Shown: piece by piece, positions 37,466 to 46,174 of the stretch | Layout of the letters: each line of letters opens with the position of its first letter | Numbering within the stretch: the stretch's first letter is position 1 | Assembly (NCBI RefSeq): GCF_015265435.1 | Contig: NZ_JABJWH010000014.1 | Span: 1-64,000, forward strand | Length of the DNA: 64,000 nt | Origin: Alloalcanivorax profundimaris | Lineage (GTDB): Bacteria > Pseudomonadota > Gammaproteobacteria > Pseudomonadales > Alcanivoracaceae | Direction: 5' to 3' | Made by a program: the position numbers and the translations under genes | Notes under the pieces: model-generated | What the model saw: only the letters and a program-made list of their open reading frames with translations | Databases searched by the model: none | Told to the model about the DNA's origin: nothing

Positions 37466-37930
37466 ATTCAGGATGCAGGATACAGGATTCAGGTGCGGCG
37501 CTGGGGTGCCCCGGGGCGCTGGCTGCCTCGAATCATGGCATGGAGCATTCTGGCTATGCCTTCTGCTTCCCGTTTCCAGTGGGTTCCAGTGTTTGGATCT
37601 ATGTAACCTGCCTCAATGCCCACCAGGACCTGCGCCCGAAGCTCTCCGGCGGATCCTTTGGCATAATTCAGGAAGTTCAGCTTTTCCCGGAGCGATGCTC
37701 GTTCATGCCCTTCCGCAATGTTCGAAGGAATCGAGAGTCCCGATCGGGTTATCTGGTCCCGAAAGCCGTAATCCCGAAAATTCGCGAAGTATTTGTACAG
37801 CTCCGCACTAAGGCGTGCCGACCGTCTCCATACGTCCAGTTCCTCGAAGCGCATCCTTGCTTCTCCTCATGATTTGGCCGATCAGTATACCGGCTGTTTT
37901 TCCCTGAATCCTGCACCCTGAACCCTGTAT
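37466..37930. repeat. Palindromic heptamer-ended element enclosing the four-helix-bundle gene
   Basis: The left end (37466-37493) is four tandem heptamers of the form ATNCAGG. The right end (37903-37930) is four heptamers of the inverted form CCTGNAY. The arms are exactly 28 nt each. The gene at 37489-37854 lies between them, and its TGA stop codon is inside the left array. Just outside the left arm, at 37450-37464, is a GCAGCC/GGCTGC hairpin with a TTC loop. Other copies at 52655-52817 and 63208-63360 have the same arms without the gene; the right outer halves here and at 52790-52817 are identical and both continue CGCGC. Confidence 0.85.
37489..37854 (-). CDS. Four-helix-bundle protein (S23 / 23S rRNA intervening-sequence protein family)
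   Basis: A 121-residue protein with the S23/IVP signature: '[21 protein letters not shown]', then '[48 protein letters not shown]'. These proteins form pentameric four-helix bundles, and are named for genes inside intervening sequences of 23S rRNA; the biochemical function is unknown. Here it is not in an rRNA gene but inside a palindromic element. A TATACT -10-like hexamer lies at 37884-37889 and GAGGAG precedes the start. It reads toward cysC. Confidence 0.9.
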   Translation of the reverse strand: MRFEELDVWRRSARLSAELYKYFANFRDYGFRDQITRSGLSIPSNIAEGHERASLREKLNFLNYAKGSAGELRAQVLVGIEAGYIDPNTGTHWKREAEGIARMLHAMIRGSQRPGAPQRRT

Positions 37931-37945
37931 CGCGCCCGAAGGGCG

Positions 37946-39718
37946 CTAGAACGCCCATACCAGGGGGATCAGGGTGGTGCTGACCGCCGCCGCCAGGATC
38001 GACATGGGCACGCCGATCTTGAGGTAGTCGGTGAAGCGGTAGCCGCCGGGGCCCATGACCATGAGGTTGGTCTGGTAGCCGAGCGGGGTCATGAAGCTGG
38101 CGCTGGCGGCGAACATGACGGCGACGATGTAGGGCAGCGGGCTGACGCCGAGCTGGGCGGCGACGCCGTTGGCGATGGGGAACACCAGGACGGCGGCGGC
38201 GTTGTTGGTGATCACTTCGGTGAACAGGGCGGTGATCAGGTAGATGGCGAGCAGGGCCAGCCAGGGGTTGTCGAGGCCCTGGCCGATCAGGGCGTCGACG
38301 ATCCAGGCGGCGGTGCCGCTTTCTTCCAGGGCGGTGCCGAGGGCGAAGGCGGCGCCGATCACCACCAGCACGGGCAGGTTGACGCTGACGTTCATGCGCG
38401 CGCGGTTGACGGTGACGCAGCGGGTGACGAGCAGCAGGCCGGCGGCGATGAAGGCGGCTTCCAGCACCGACAGCAGGCCGAGCACGTTGACGCCGACCAT
38501 GCCGACCAGGATGGCGGTGGCCAGGGGCGCCTTGCTGAAGTCCGGCGGGGTGGAGTCGCTGAGCGGGCTGACCAGCATGAAGTCGCGGCGGTAGCGGTAT
38601 TGCTCGACGAAGGCGTTGCCGGTTTCCAGCAGCAGGGTGTCGCCGATGCGCAGGGTCTGTTCGCCGACCTTGCCAGGCAGGCGGCGGCCGCCGCGGCTGA
38701 TGCTGAGGATGGCGGCCTGGTAGCGGGTGCGGAAGCCGGCTTCCTTGACGGTGTGGTTGAGGCCGGGGAATTCCGGGCCGATCACCACTTCCACCAGGCA
38801 GCGCTGGTGGTTGTTGAGGCGCAGCTTGTGGGCGCCGCCGTGGGCGGGCACCAGGCCGTTGATGCGTTGCAGCTCGCGGGCGCAGTCCGGGGCGCCGATA
38901 AAGGCGAGCTGGTCGCCGGCCTGGAGCAGCATGTCCGGGCCGACGGCGGTGAACAGTTTGTCGCCGCGCTGGATTTCGGTGAGGTAGCCGTGGGTCAGGT
39001 TGCGCAGGCCGGCGTCCTGGATGGTCTTGTTGTGCAGGGGGCTGCCTTCCGGAAGCACCACTTCCACGTGGTATTCCCGGGCGCGCTCGACCTGCTCCAC
39101 CATGCCCTGGCGGTGGGGCAGCAGGCGGCGGCCGAACAGCAGCAGGAACAAGCTGCCGACGATCAGCAGCGGCACGCCCACCCAGGCCAGGTCGAAGATG
39201 TGGAAGCCGTCCAGGCCCCGTTCCTGCATCAGGCCGTCCACCACCAGGTTGGTGCTGGTGCCGATCAGGGTGCAGGTGCCGCCGAGGATGGCGGCGTAGC
39301 TGAGCGGCAGCAGCAGTTGGGAGGCGGAGAGCTTGAGGCGCTGGGCCCATTCCTGGACCGCCGGGATCATCATCGCCACCACGGTGGTGTTGTTGAGGAA
39401 GGCGCTGAGCAGGGAGGTGGGCGCGATCAGGCGCAGCTGGCTGCCAAGGGCGCTTTTCGGCTGGCCGAGGAGCTTGTGGGCGACCCAGAAGATGGCGCCG
39501 GTGTCGCGCAGGGCGGCGGCCACCACGTAGAGCACCGCCACCGTCATCAGGCCCGGGTTGGCGAAGCCGGCCAGGGCCTGGGCCGGGGTGATCACGTCGC
39601 CCACCAGCACCGCGACCAGGGCGGCCATCATGGTGACCTCGGCGGGCACCCGGTTGCTGGCCAGGGCCGCCAGCACGGCGAGCACGACCAGCGAGGTATA
39701 GATCATTTCCGGCGTCAT
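37946..39718 (-). CDS. SLC13/DASS-family anion permease with RCK_C domains
   Basis: A 590-residue transporter with two membrane halves (about residues 1-200 and 390-590) separated by a cytoplasmic region containing two TrkA_C/RCK_C-type domains ('VEVVLPEGSPLHNKTIQDAGLRNLTHGYLTEIQR' and 'VEVVIGPEFPGLNHTVKEAGFRTRYQAAILSI'). The signature 'AFLNNTTVVAMMIPAVQEWA' and 'TEVITNNAAAVLVFPIA' are the paired SNT-type motifs of the DASS fold. This domain layout is common in sulfate permeases of the SAC1/SLT group. Sulfate is the favoured substrate because of the nearby cysC, but dicarboxylates are possible. Confidence 0.87.
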   Translation of the reverse strand: MTPEMIYTSLVVLAVLAALASNRVPAEVTMMAALVAVLVGDVITPAQALAGFANPGLMTVAVLYVVAAALRDTGAIFWVAHKLLGQPKSALGSQLRLIAPTSLLSAFLNNTTVVAMMIPAVQEWAQRLKLSASQLLLPLSYAAILGGTCTLIGTSTNLVVDGLMQERGLDGFHIFDLAWVGVPLLIVGSLFLLLFGRRLLPHRQGMVEQVERAREYHVEVVLPEGSPLHNKTIQDAGLRNLTHGYLTEIQRGDKLFTAVGPDMLLQAGDQLAFIGAPDCARELQRINGLVPAHGGAHKLRLNNHQRCLVEVVIGPEFPGLNHTVKEAGFRTRYQAAILSISRGGRRLPGKVGEQTLRIGDTLLLETGNAFVEQYRYRRDFMLVSPLSDSTPPDFSKAPLATAILVGMVGVNVLGLLSVLEAAFIAAGLLLVTRCVTVNRARMNVSVNLPVLVVIGAAFALGTALEESGTAAWIVDALIGQGLDNPWLALLAIYLITALFTEVITNNAAAVLVFPIANGVAAQLGVSPLPYIVAVMFAASASFMTPLGYQTNLMVMGPGGYRFTDYLKIGVPMSILAAAVSTTLIPLVWAF

Positions 39719-39817
39719 GGGGCGGCCAAGGCTCCAGTGGTCTGGTGGTCCAGCATTGGCCGGATGGTAGCCGGTTTTTTATAACCTGCAAGCAGAGATT
39801 GGTTCTTTGCTTATAGC

Positions 39818-40216
39818 CTATTTCTCTTGGTTGCAGATCAGGCGCGCTTCGGCGAGGGCGGCGGTGCGGTGTTTGGTGGCTTCCTTGTACTCCGGGTCGG
39901 CGAGCATTTGAGCAAACGCCTGGATCGAGGGATAGCGCACCAGCAGCACTTCGTCCCAGTGCTCGTCCTGGGGCGCGATGACGCCGGCCAGGGTGTCGCC
40001 GGACCAGACCAGCTCGCCGCCCACGCCTTGCACTTTCTGGAAGGCCACCTTGGAGTAGCGGCGGTAGGCTTCGCGGCCGTCGTAGTCGGCCTCGCCGTCC
40101 TTGTAGCGGGCCACGTCGCGAAAGCGCAGCAGGTTGAGCATGACGATGGGGGTGTCCGCGGGGATGCTCTTGAGAATGTCCGGCAGGCGTTTGGGATCCG
40201 GGTCGACGATGGGCAT
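39818..40216 (-). CDS. DUF1330-family protein
   Basis: A 132-residue ferredoxin-like dimeric-barrel protein, starting at ATG 40214-40216 with AAGGAG 8 nt upstream. It has 'IVMLNLLRFRDVARYKDG' near residue 24, 'YSKVAFQKVQGVGGELVWSGDTLAGVI' and 'DEVLLVRYPSIQAFAQMLADPEYKEATKHRTAAL', the standard DUF1330 pattern. Function unknown. The next 110 nt upstream hold no gene. Confidence 0.82.
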   Translation of the reverse strand: MPIVDPDPKRLPDILKSIPADTPIVMLNLLRFRDVARYKDGEADYDGREAYRRYSKVAFQKVQGVGGELVWSGDTLAGVIAPQDEHWDEVLLVRYPSIQAFAQMLADPEYKEATKHRTAALAEARLICNQEK

Positions 40217-40327
40217 GGCGCTCTCCTTGTGGGGTCTGTTGTTATGACCCCACAGGGTGACGCCGTCGGGAATGCACGCCAATGGTCGATTGCGTCATTC
40301 CCTTGATCGAATCGCCCGGACCGTCGC

Positions 40328-40636
40328 TCACACCTCGGCGCGCCAGTTGAAGTCCACTTCCAGGGGCGGCGTGGGCTCGCCTTCCGGCTGGCCGGCCATT
40401 TCCGCGTAGGGGGACTGGTGCACCAGCACCGCCTTGTCGGTGGTCATGCGCGAGAGCACGTTGTTGGCGTGCTCGGGGCCGTTGAAGCGGACGATTTTGT
40501 CCTTGCCGTCCACCACGTGGTAGCGCACGCCGTCGATGTCCACCTCGACGATGCAGATGGAGAGGGTCACCGAGCGCAGCAGCACCTTCTCCACGTGGCG
40601 GTTGTTGAGCTTCTTGAGGGTGATCTTGTTCATCAC
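40328..40636 (-). CDS. DUF6482-type small protein
   Basis: A 102-residue conserved hypothetical protein ('ITLKKLNNRHVEKVLLRSVTLSICIVEVDIDGVRYHVVDGKDKIVRFNG'). I recognise it as the short cytoplasmic protein often annotated DUF6482 in Pseudomonas-like genomes; function unknown. It lies 10 nt after the glutaredoxin-like gene on the same strand and probably shares its transcript. Confidence 0.65.
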   Translation of the reverse strand: MMNKITLKKLNNRHVEKVLLRSVTLSICIVEVDIDGVRYHVVDGKDKIVRFNGPEHANNVLSRMTTDKAVLVHQSPYAEMAGQPEGEPTPPLEVDFNWRAEV

Positions 40637-40646
40637 GACACCTTAT

Positions 40647-40886
40647 TCACAAGGTGAGCATCGCCCGGACCTCGAACAGGCCGAAGGGCCAGACCAGCTC
40701 GCGCAGGGGCCCTCGCTGCAGGACCGGGATCCAGCTCGAGTATTCCTCCATGAGGCTATCATCCTCGGCGATGTCCACCTCGTGAATGATGGTGTTGGGG
40801 TTGACGGTCAGCACCAGCTCGCGCGCTTTTTCGCACAGATGGCATCCCTTTGTGGTGTAGAGCGTAACTTCCGGTGTCTCAGTCAT
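40647..40886 (-). CDS. Glutaredoxin-like thioredoxin-fold protein
   Basis: About 79 residues with the active-site motif 'LYTTKGCHLCEKARELV' (CHLC, near residue 15-18) and a cis-Pro region 'YSSWIPVLQR', as in the DUF836/glutaredoxin-like family. It probably handles disulfides in the cytoplasm. The start is taken at the second ATG (40884-40886). Its start overlaps the last codons of rlmKL, a conserved arrangement. Confidence 0.85.
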   Translation of the reverse strand: MTETPEVTLYTTKGCHLCEKARELVLTVNPNTIIHEVDIAEDDSLMEEYSSWIPVLQRGPLRELVWPFGLFEVRAMLTL

Positions 40887-42990
40887 CTTCATGTCGAATC
40901 GCGTAACAGTGGTGAATGGCGCCGTTGCGGCGGAAATCCTCCGGCAGGCTCCAGGCGGTGAGATCCTCCACGGCGTACCAGCGGCGCAGGCTCTCTTCCA
41001 GCTCGAAGCGGCGATAGTTGCAGGAGAAGTACAGCACGCCGCCCGGCTCCAGCCGTTTCATGATGCGACGGATCAGATCGCCGTGGTGTTCCTGCACGAC
41101 GAAGTCCTCGCGCCCCTTATTATTCGAAAAAGTGGGCGGATCGCAAAATATCAGATCGAACTGCTCCTTGCAGTCGTCCAGCCAGGCCTGGGCGTCGGCG
41201 CGCACCAGGGGGTGGCGGTCGGTGGCGAAGCCGTTGAGCGCCAGGTTGCAGGCGGCCCAGTCCAGGTAGCGCCGGGAGGTGTCCACGGTGACGGCGCGGC
41301 GGGCGCCGCCGGCCAGGGCCTGGACGGTGGCGGCGCCGGTGTAGGCGAACAGGTTGAGGAAGCGCTTGCCGGCGGCTTCCTCGGCGATGCGCAGGCGCAT
41401 GGGCCGGTGGTCCAGGAACAGGCCGGTGTCCAGGTAATCGTCCAGGTTGACCAGCAGGTGGGCGCGGCCCTCGCGGACCACCTGGTAGCGGTTCTGGTTG
41501 TTGAGCTTGTGGTACTGGTCGCGGCCTTTCTGGCGCTCGCGGGTGCGCAAGTGCACCTGCTCGCGGTGCACGCCGAGGGCGGCGCGGGTGGCGGTGACCG
41601 CCCATTGGCGGCGCTGGCGGGCTTTTTCCGGGTCCACCGAGGACGGCGCCTTGAATTCCTGCACCAGCACCTGGTCGCCGTAGATGTCCACGGCCACGTT
41701 GAATTCCGGCAGGTCCCGGTCGTAGAGACGGTAGGCCTGGATGTCCTCGCGGTCGAGCCAGCGGCGCAGGTGCTTGCCGTTCTTGCGCAGCCGGTTGAAC
41801 AGCGGCACCGCCGGCTCCGGCAGCTCGAAGCTGGGCGCCTCGCCGACCCGCAGCGGCTCGCGGGGCGCCGTCGGGCGGGGCCGGCTGACGCGGATGAAGT
41901 TGGTGAGGGCGCCGTTGCGCACCTTCCACTGGGCTTCCAGGTCCATGCCGGCGCGGTCCAGGGCGGTGACCTCGCCGCCCAGCAACACCGCCCGCCAGGC
42001 CGGGGCTTTCTCGCCGAGCAGGCGGCCCAGGCCGGCGTACAGCCAGGCAGCCTGTTCCTGTTCGTCGAGGCGTTCGCCCCAGGGCGGGTTGGTGACCATC
42101 AGGCCCTCGGCGGCCAGATCCCGGTCACGCAGGTTGCCCAGTTCGCGGCGCTCGAAGTGGATGGCGCCGGCCATGCCGGCCCGTTCGGCGTTGTGCTGGG
42201 CGAACTTGAGGGCGTCGTTGTCGGCGTCGAAGCCTTTCAGGGCCGGTATCGGCGCCGGGTTTTCCAGGCTGGCGGCGGCCTCCGCCAGGGCCTCCTGGGC
42301 GAGAGCCTGGCGGCAGCCGCGCCAGGCCAGGAAGCCGTAGTCCTTGCGCAGGGCGCCGGGGGCGATGCCGGCGGCCATCCAGGCCGCTTCGACGAGCACC
42401 GTGCCGCTGCCGCAGAAGGGGTCCACCAGTAGCCCGGGGCGGTCGTCACGGTGCCAGCCGCCGGCGCGCAGCAGGGCCGCCGCCAGATTCTCGCGCAGCG
42501 GCGCGCGGCCGCCGGCCAGGCGGTAGCCGCGCCGGTGCAGGGGCGTGCCGGCCAGGTCCAGCCACAGGCGGGCGGCGTCCGGGTCGAGCCGGGCGCGCAG
42601 GCAGCAGGCGCCGGTTTCCCGGCGCGCCAGGGGGATGTCGTCGGGCAGGCCGCGCAGCAGGCGCTTGGCGCTTATCCGGCTGTCGCCGCGCACACCCTTG
42701 CCGTGGTCCAGGCTCAGATGCACGGCGCCGCCGGTTGGCACCAGGGCGCGCCAGTCCACCGCCTCGGCGAGCTTTTCCGGGGCCTCTTCCGGGGCCACCT
42801 CAAGCTCCGCCAGGGGCAGCAGCACCCGCTCGGCAAGCCGCGACCACAGGCAGGCGCGCAGGCCGTCCTGCTGGCGGCCCTCGATGGCCACGTGGGCGTT
42901 ACCGCGATCCGTTACCGACATGCCCAATTCGGTGAGCTCGTCGGCGAGCAGCGGCGCCAGGCCGGGCAGGCAGGTGATGATGAATTGCAT
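40879..42990 (-). CDS. rlmKL: 23S rRNA (guanine 2445-N2 / 2069-N7) methyltransferase
   Basis: A 703-residue fused methyltransferase. The N-terminal THUMP domain and RlmL half contain 'LVDPFCGSGTVLVEAAWMA' near residue 188 and the catalytic 'VTNPPWGERLDEQ' near 298-310. The RlmK half contains 'LNLFAYTGAATVQALAGGA' near 540 and 'DLIFCDPPTFSNNKGREDF' near 612-630. It makes m2G2445 and m7G2069 in 23S rRNA. The neighbouring rmf gene, divergently oriented, is the usual gammaproteobacterial arrangement. Confidence 0.96.
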   Translation of the reverse strand: MQFIITCLPGLAPLLADELTELGMSVTDRGNAHVAIEGRQQDGLRACLWSRLAERVLLPLAELEVAPEEAPEKLAEAVDWRALVPTGGAVHLSLDHGKGVRGDSRISAKRLLRGLPDDIPLARRETGACCLRARLDPDAARLWLDLAGTPLHRRGYRLAGGRAPLRENLAAALLRAGGWHRDDRPGLLVDPFCGSGTVLVEAAWMAAGIAPGALRKDYGFLAWRGCRQALAQEALAEAAASLENPAPIPALKGFDADNDALKFAQHNAERAGMAGAIHFERRELGNLRDRDLAAEGLMVTNPPWGERLDEQEQAAWLYAGLGRLLGEKAPAWRAVLLGGEVTALDRAGMDLEAQWKVRNGALTNFIRVSRPRPTAPREPLRVGEAPSFELPEPAVPLFNRLRKNGKHLRRWLDREDIQAYRLYDRDLPEFNVAVDIYGDQVLVQEFKAPSSVDPEKARQRRQWAVTATRAALGVHREQVHLRTRERQKGRDQYHKLNNQNRYQVVREGRAHLLVNLDDYLDTGLFLDHRPMRLRIAEEAAGKRFLNLFAYTGAATVQALAGGARRAVTVDTSRRYLDWAACNLALNGFATDRHPLVRADAQAWLDDCKEQFDLIFCDPPTFSNNKGREDFVVQEHHGDLIRRIMKRLEPGGVLYFSCNYRRFELEESLRRWYAVEDLTAWSLPEDFRRNGAIHHCYAIRHEDD

Positions 42991-43170
42991 GGGCTTCGCC
43001 TTGTAAGTACCTGATGGGACTGAATTTCAGGCCATTTCATCAAAATGACCGTTATGCGTCATCCGTTTAACACCCTCCCCTATTATGGCGACTTGTTATT
43101 CGACACCCGGGGAGGGCTTTTCCATACTCGACTACGAGGCTTTCGAAAACGACAAGTGAGGACAATGTCT

Positions 43171-43374
43171 ATGAAGCGACAAAAACGCAGTCGTGATGAT
43201 CGTGCCTACAGCCGGGGCTACCAGGCCGGATACCGAGGAAAGTCCCGCGATTTCTGCCCCTTCGGCGCCCTCCAGGCCCGCAGTAACTGGATGCAGGGCT
43301 GGCGTGAAGGGCGCACCAACCAAGTTCAAGGCATGATCGGCGTTGCCGGCATTCACAACCTGAAGGACCTCTGA
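43171..43374 (+). CDS. rmf: Ribosome modulation factor
   Basis: A 67-residue basic protein that matches RMF from its start ('KRQKRSRDDRAYSRGYQAGYRGKSRDFCPFG') to 'RSNWMQGWREGRTNQVQG'. RMF converts 70S ribosomes to inactive 100S dimers in stationary phase. The ATG at 43171 aligns with the known N-terminus; another ATG two codons upstream is also possible. It extends about 12 residues longer than the E. coli protein at the C-terminus. A terminator lies 75 nt downstream. Confidence 0.95.
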   Translation: MKRQKRSRDDRAYSRGYQAGYRGKSRDFCPFGALQARSNWMQGWREGRTNQVQGMIGVAGIHNLKDL

Positions 43375-43448
43375 AAGCTTCAAGCCAGATCAAACAATTT
43401 CGATACGTTTTTCCGTTCAGCGCCGGCGCTTCGCGCGTCGACCCCACA

Positions 43449-43471
43449 GGGCCCCTCCAGGGCCCTTTTTA
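43449..43471 (+). terminator. Rho-independent terminator of rmf
   Basis: The stem AGGGCC/GGCCCT is followed by TTTTT. It closes the rmf transcript and marks the left edge of the styrene island. Confidence 0.85.
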
Positions 43472-43733
43472 ATGGGCGGCGCCCTACTCTTTGGCCGGTC
43501 CCGGGGCGCTATCCTAGCCGGGATCCCGCGACGATTCCAAAATGATTGGCGCCCTTTAGCCATGAGACCGAAGCCCGTAACAGGGATCGCCTACTCTTCG
43601 ACCTGCGTCACACCGTCTTGCGGGTCTCGACATCACCGATACACAGGTTCCCACCAAGCCTGACCCGCGCCAATCCTTATCGCCGCGACAACATGAGCGC
43701 GCGGGCGCCCCATCAACATAAAAACCGCCTCTC

Positions 43734-43747
43734 TAAACCATGGTTAA
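43734..43747 (+). promoter_or_regulatory. StyR-binding box (sty box) upstream of styA
   Basis: TAAACCATGGTTAA is a near-perfect palindrome matching the StyR target known from Pseudomonas styrene operons (core AAACCATGGTTT). Its centre lies about 76 nt before the styA ATG. A -10-like TAGGGT is 30 nt downstream, putting the box around -41 of a possible start site, the position of the activating site in the Pseudomonas promoter. The rest of 43475-43816 shows no open frame I support. Confidence 0.85.
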
Positions 43748-43816
43748 TTGTTCTGGTTTGGTGCCAAAGCTAGGGTTGAACCGTTCTTAGACAACAACAA
43801 CACCGAGGTGAGGTTC

Positions 43817-45064
43817 ATGAGAAAACGAATAGCTATCGTAGGCGCGGGCGCGGCGGGCCTGCATTTAGGTCTCTATCTTCGGCGGCATGATATCGATGTA
43901 ACTTTGTATTCGGATCGGCGTCCGGAAGACTACCGAACCGCCCGCCTTCTCAACACCGTGGCGCATCACTCGATAACCATCGCCAGGGAATCGGACCTGG
44001 GCGTGAACAAATGGCCGGTGAACGAAAATGGCTATTATGGCCACTACTACTATGTCGGCTTGCCAACGCCATTGCGTTTCTACGGTGATCTGCAAGCTCC
44101 AAGCCGTGCCGTGGATTACCGGATATACCTTCCCGAGTTGATGAAGTCCTTCGCCGAACTGGGAGGACGCATCGTGTACGAAAAGGTAAGCACCGAGGAT
44201 CTCGAAACACTATCGGAGCAGTACGATCTTCTGGTCGTCTGCACGGGCAAAGCGGGCTTTGGTTCACTGTTCCAGGCACGGGAATCCGCAACGCCCTTCA
44301 AAACCCCGCAACGGGCCCTCTGTGTCGGACTGTTTAAAGGTATCGCGGATTCCCCAATCCGGGCGGTCACCATGTCTTTCTCACCCGGCGCCGGTGAGAT
44401 GATCGAAATTCCGACGCTGACATTCGACGGTATGCGCACCGCCCTGGTAATGGAAAACCATATCGGCGGAGAACTGGAGATCCTCTCTCAGGTTAAGTAC
44501 GAAGAGAATCCCCGGGCGATGCGGAATCTACTGCTTGAAAAACTCCACGAACACCACCCGTCAGTGGCGGAGCGTATTGATTCCCGGACGTTTGACCTGG
44601 CGCGGGACTCCAACGACATCCTCCAAGGCGCGGTGCCACCGATCTACCGGGAAGGTTCCGCCACTCTTAATAACGGCCAGACGATCATGGGGCTGGGCGA
44701 TGTCATGGCAACCGTGGATCCAATTCTGGGCCAGGGCGCCAACATGGCTTCCCACGCCGCCAGAGTGCTCGGCGAAGAGATTGTCAGCGCCAGCGCCTTT
44801 GACGCGCGCTTTATTGAACATGTCGAAGCCCGGCGTGAGGACAGGGTGATCTGCGCCACCCGCTGGACCAACTATATGCTCAAGAACCTCAAGGAACTGC
44901 CACCCGAATTCCAGAAATTCATTGGCACCCTCAGCCAGAACCGTGAAATGGCCGATGAATTCACCAACAACTTTAACTACCCCGAAAAACAATGGGATTA
45001 CTTCTCCAGTATCGACCGCCTGATGGCCTGGTGTGAAAAGTACTCCCACCAACAGGCTGCCTGA
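43817..45064 (+). CDS. styA: Styrene monooxygenase, oxygenase subunit
   Basis: A 415-residue FAD monooxygenase, the same length as Pseudomonas StyA. It has the Rossmann motif 'IAIVGAGAAGLHLGLYLRRHDIDVTLYSDR' and 'AHHSITIARESDLGVNKWP', then 'GLGDVMATVDPILGQGANMASHAARVLGEEI' near residues 292-322. It epoxidises styrene to (S)-styrene oxide using reduced FAD from StyB, and can also oxidise indole. GAGGTGAGG precedes the ATG. It is the first gene behind the sty box. Confidence 0.95.
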   Translation: MRKRIAIVGAGAAGLHLGLYLRRHDIDVTLYSDRRPEDYRTARLLNTVAHHSITIARESDLGVNKWPVNENGYYGHYYYVGLPTPLRFYGDLQAPSRAVDYRIYLPELMKSFAELGGRIVYEKVSTEDLETLSEQYDLLVVCTGKAGFGSLFQARESATPFKTPQRALCVGLFKGIADSPIRAVTMSFSPGAGEMIEIPTLTFDGMRTALVMENHIGGELEILSQVKYEENPRAMRNLLLEKLHEHHPSVAERIDSRTFDLARDSNDILQGAVPPIYREGSATLNNGQTIMGLGDVMATVDPILGQGANMASHAARVLGEEIVSASAFDARFIEHVEARREDRVICATRWTNYMLKNLKELPPEFQKFIGTLSQNREMADEFTNNFNYPEKQWDYFSSIDRLMAWCEKYSHQQAA

Positions 45065-45118
45065 CATGAGAAGTGGCATCCAGCCGGAAAGCCCGCTCAA
45101 ACAAGAAAGGAGATGAAA

Positions 45119-45634
45119 ATGACCGCGAACAGCCTTTCAGTTACGGAGAACATTGACGGACAGTCTTTCCGTCGAGCCGTCTCTCTATTCGCCACCGGCA
45201 TCGGCGTGATCAGTTCCGAGGACTCCGACGGGGATATCCATGGAGCGACCGTCAACAGTTTTACCTCCATCAGCCTGGACCCGCCGACCATCATGATTTC
45301 CCTGAAACCGGGAAAAATGCACAGCATGCTTTCTGATGAAGGTGTTTTCGGCGTGAGCATCCTGGGCGAAAAACACAAGGAATACTCCAATTATTTCAGC
45401 CGACGTGATGTTCGTGGGGCACGGCCTCCCAATTTCACCAGGCGCCACGCTTCAAGAACCCTGACGGATGCCATTGCCTGGTTTGAATGCAAAGTGGAGA
45501 AAACTCTGGACGTTAATGACCATACCTTGTTCATCGCCAGAGTAACGGCCTGCGGCCAGTCCGAGACGGCGTCCCAAGCGCCACTATTGTTCTTCGCCAG
45601 TCAATACCATCACAACCCCTCACCCATCGCTTGA
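45119..45634 (+). CDS. styB: Styrene monooxygenase, NADH:FAD reductase subunit
   Basis: About 171 residues of the flavin-reductase-like split-barrel family. 'FRRAVSLFATGIGVISSED' and 'GATVNSFTSISLDPPTIMISLKPGKMHSML' are the flavin-binding segments. It reduces FAD with NADH and hands it to StyA. The start is the ATG at 45119, which has AAAGGAG 6 nt upstream; an ATG at 45113 is too close to that sequence. It lies 54 nt after styA. Confidence 0.94.
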   Translation: MTANSLSVTENIDGQSFRRAVSLFATGIGVISSEDSDGDIHGATVNSFTSISLDPPTIMISLKPGKMHSMLSDEGVFGVSILGEKHKEYSNYFSRRDVRGARPPNFTRRHASRTLTDAIAWFECKVEKTLDVNDHTLFIARVTACGQSETASQAPLLFFASQYHHNPSPIA

Positions 45635-45697
45635 ATGGCGATTGAAATAAGACAACATCTACAAATTCCAGAATTACAATAAAGACGCGGAGGCATT

Positions 45698-46174
45698 ATG
45701 CTTGACTCATTTGAAAAGAAAATGGCTGGACACGGTGTTTTGATGATCTTCTCCACCCTGGTGTTCGGGGTGGCTCTTTGGATGAACCTGGTCGGAGGGT
45801 TCGAGATCATCCCGGGTTATATCCTTGAATTCAATGTCCCAGGAACTCCGGAAGGTTGGGCGAAGGCGCACATCGGACCAGCCCTGAATGGCATGATGGT
45901 TATTGCCGTGGCGTTCATCCTTCCTCACCTTGATTTTTCGCCCAAGAAAGCCCGGCTTCTTGGCTGGATCGTCGTCGCCGATGGCTGGTCCAACGTTGGC
46001 TTCTACTTCTTCTCCAATCTCTCCGAAAACCGTGGCCTGACCTTTGGTCCAAATGTCTATGGCGAGGGAAATATTTTCAGCTTCCTCGCTTTGGCGCCCG
46101 CCTATCTGTTCGGGGTTCTGGCTCTGTGGGCTTTGTTCGTGATCGGCTGGAAAGCAATCAGATCGGGGCGCTGA
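45698..46174 (+). CDS. styC: Styrene oxide isomerase
   Basis: A 158-residue membrane protein with four helices, nearly collinear with Pseudomonas StyC ('AGHGVLMIFSTLVFGVALWMNLVGGFEIIPGY'). Residues reported for the haem site and the epoxide-opening pocket in the structurally studied enzyme, His58, Asn64, Asp95 and Tyr103, are all present at those numbers. It rearranges styrene oxide to phenylacetaldehyde. GGAGG lies before the ATG. A strong hairpin covers its stop codon. Confidence 0.95.
   Translation: MLDSFEKKMAGHGVLMIFSTLVFGVALWMNLVGGFEIIPGYILEFNVPGTPEGWAKAHIGPALNGMMVIAVAFILPHLDFSPKKARLLGWIVVADGWSNVGFYFFSNLSENRGLTFGPNVYGEGNIFSFLALAPAYLFGVLALWALFVIGWKAIRSGR

Noticed and set aside
37466-37493. 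Heptamer arrays as CRISPR repeats
   Set aside because: Units are 7 nt and contiguous with no spacers, and no cas genes are in the window.
37489-37854. Four-helix-bundle gene as the Avd accessory of a diversity-generating retroelement
   Set aside because: Avd has a similar fold, but no reverse transcriptase, template repeat or variable repeat is seen nearby.
40891-42432. Plus-strand open frame of 513 codons opposite rlmKL
   Set aside because: Val/Gln/Ala-rich antisense shadow of a clear core gene.
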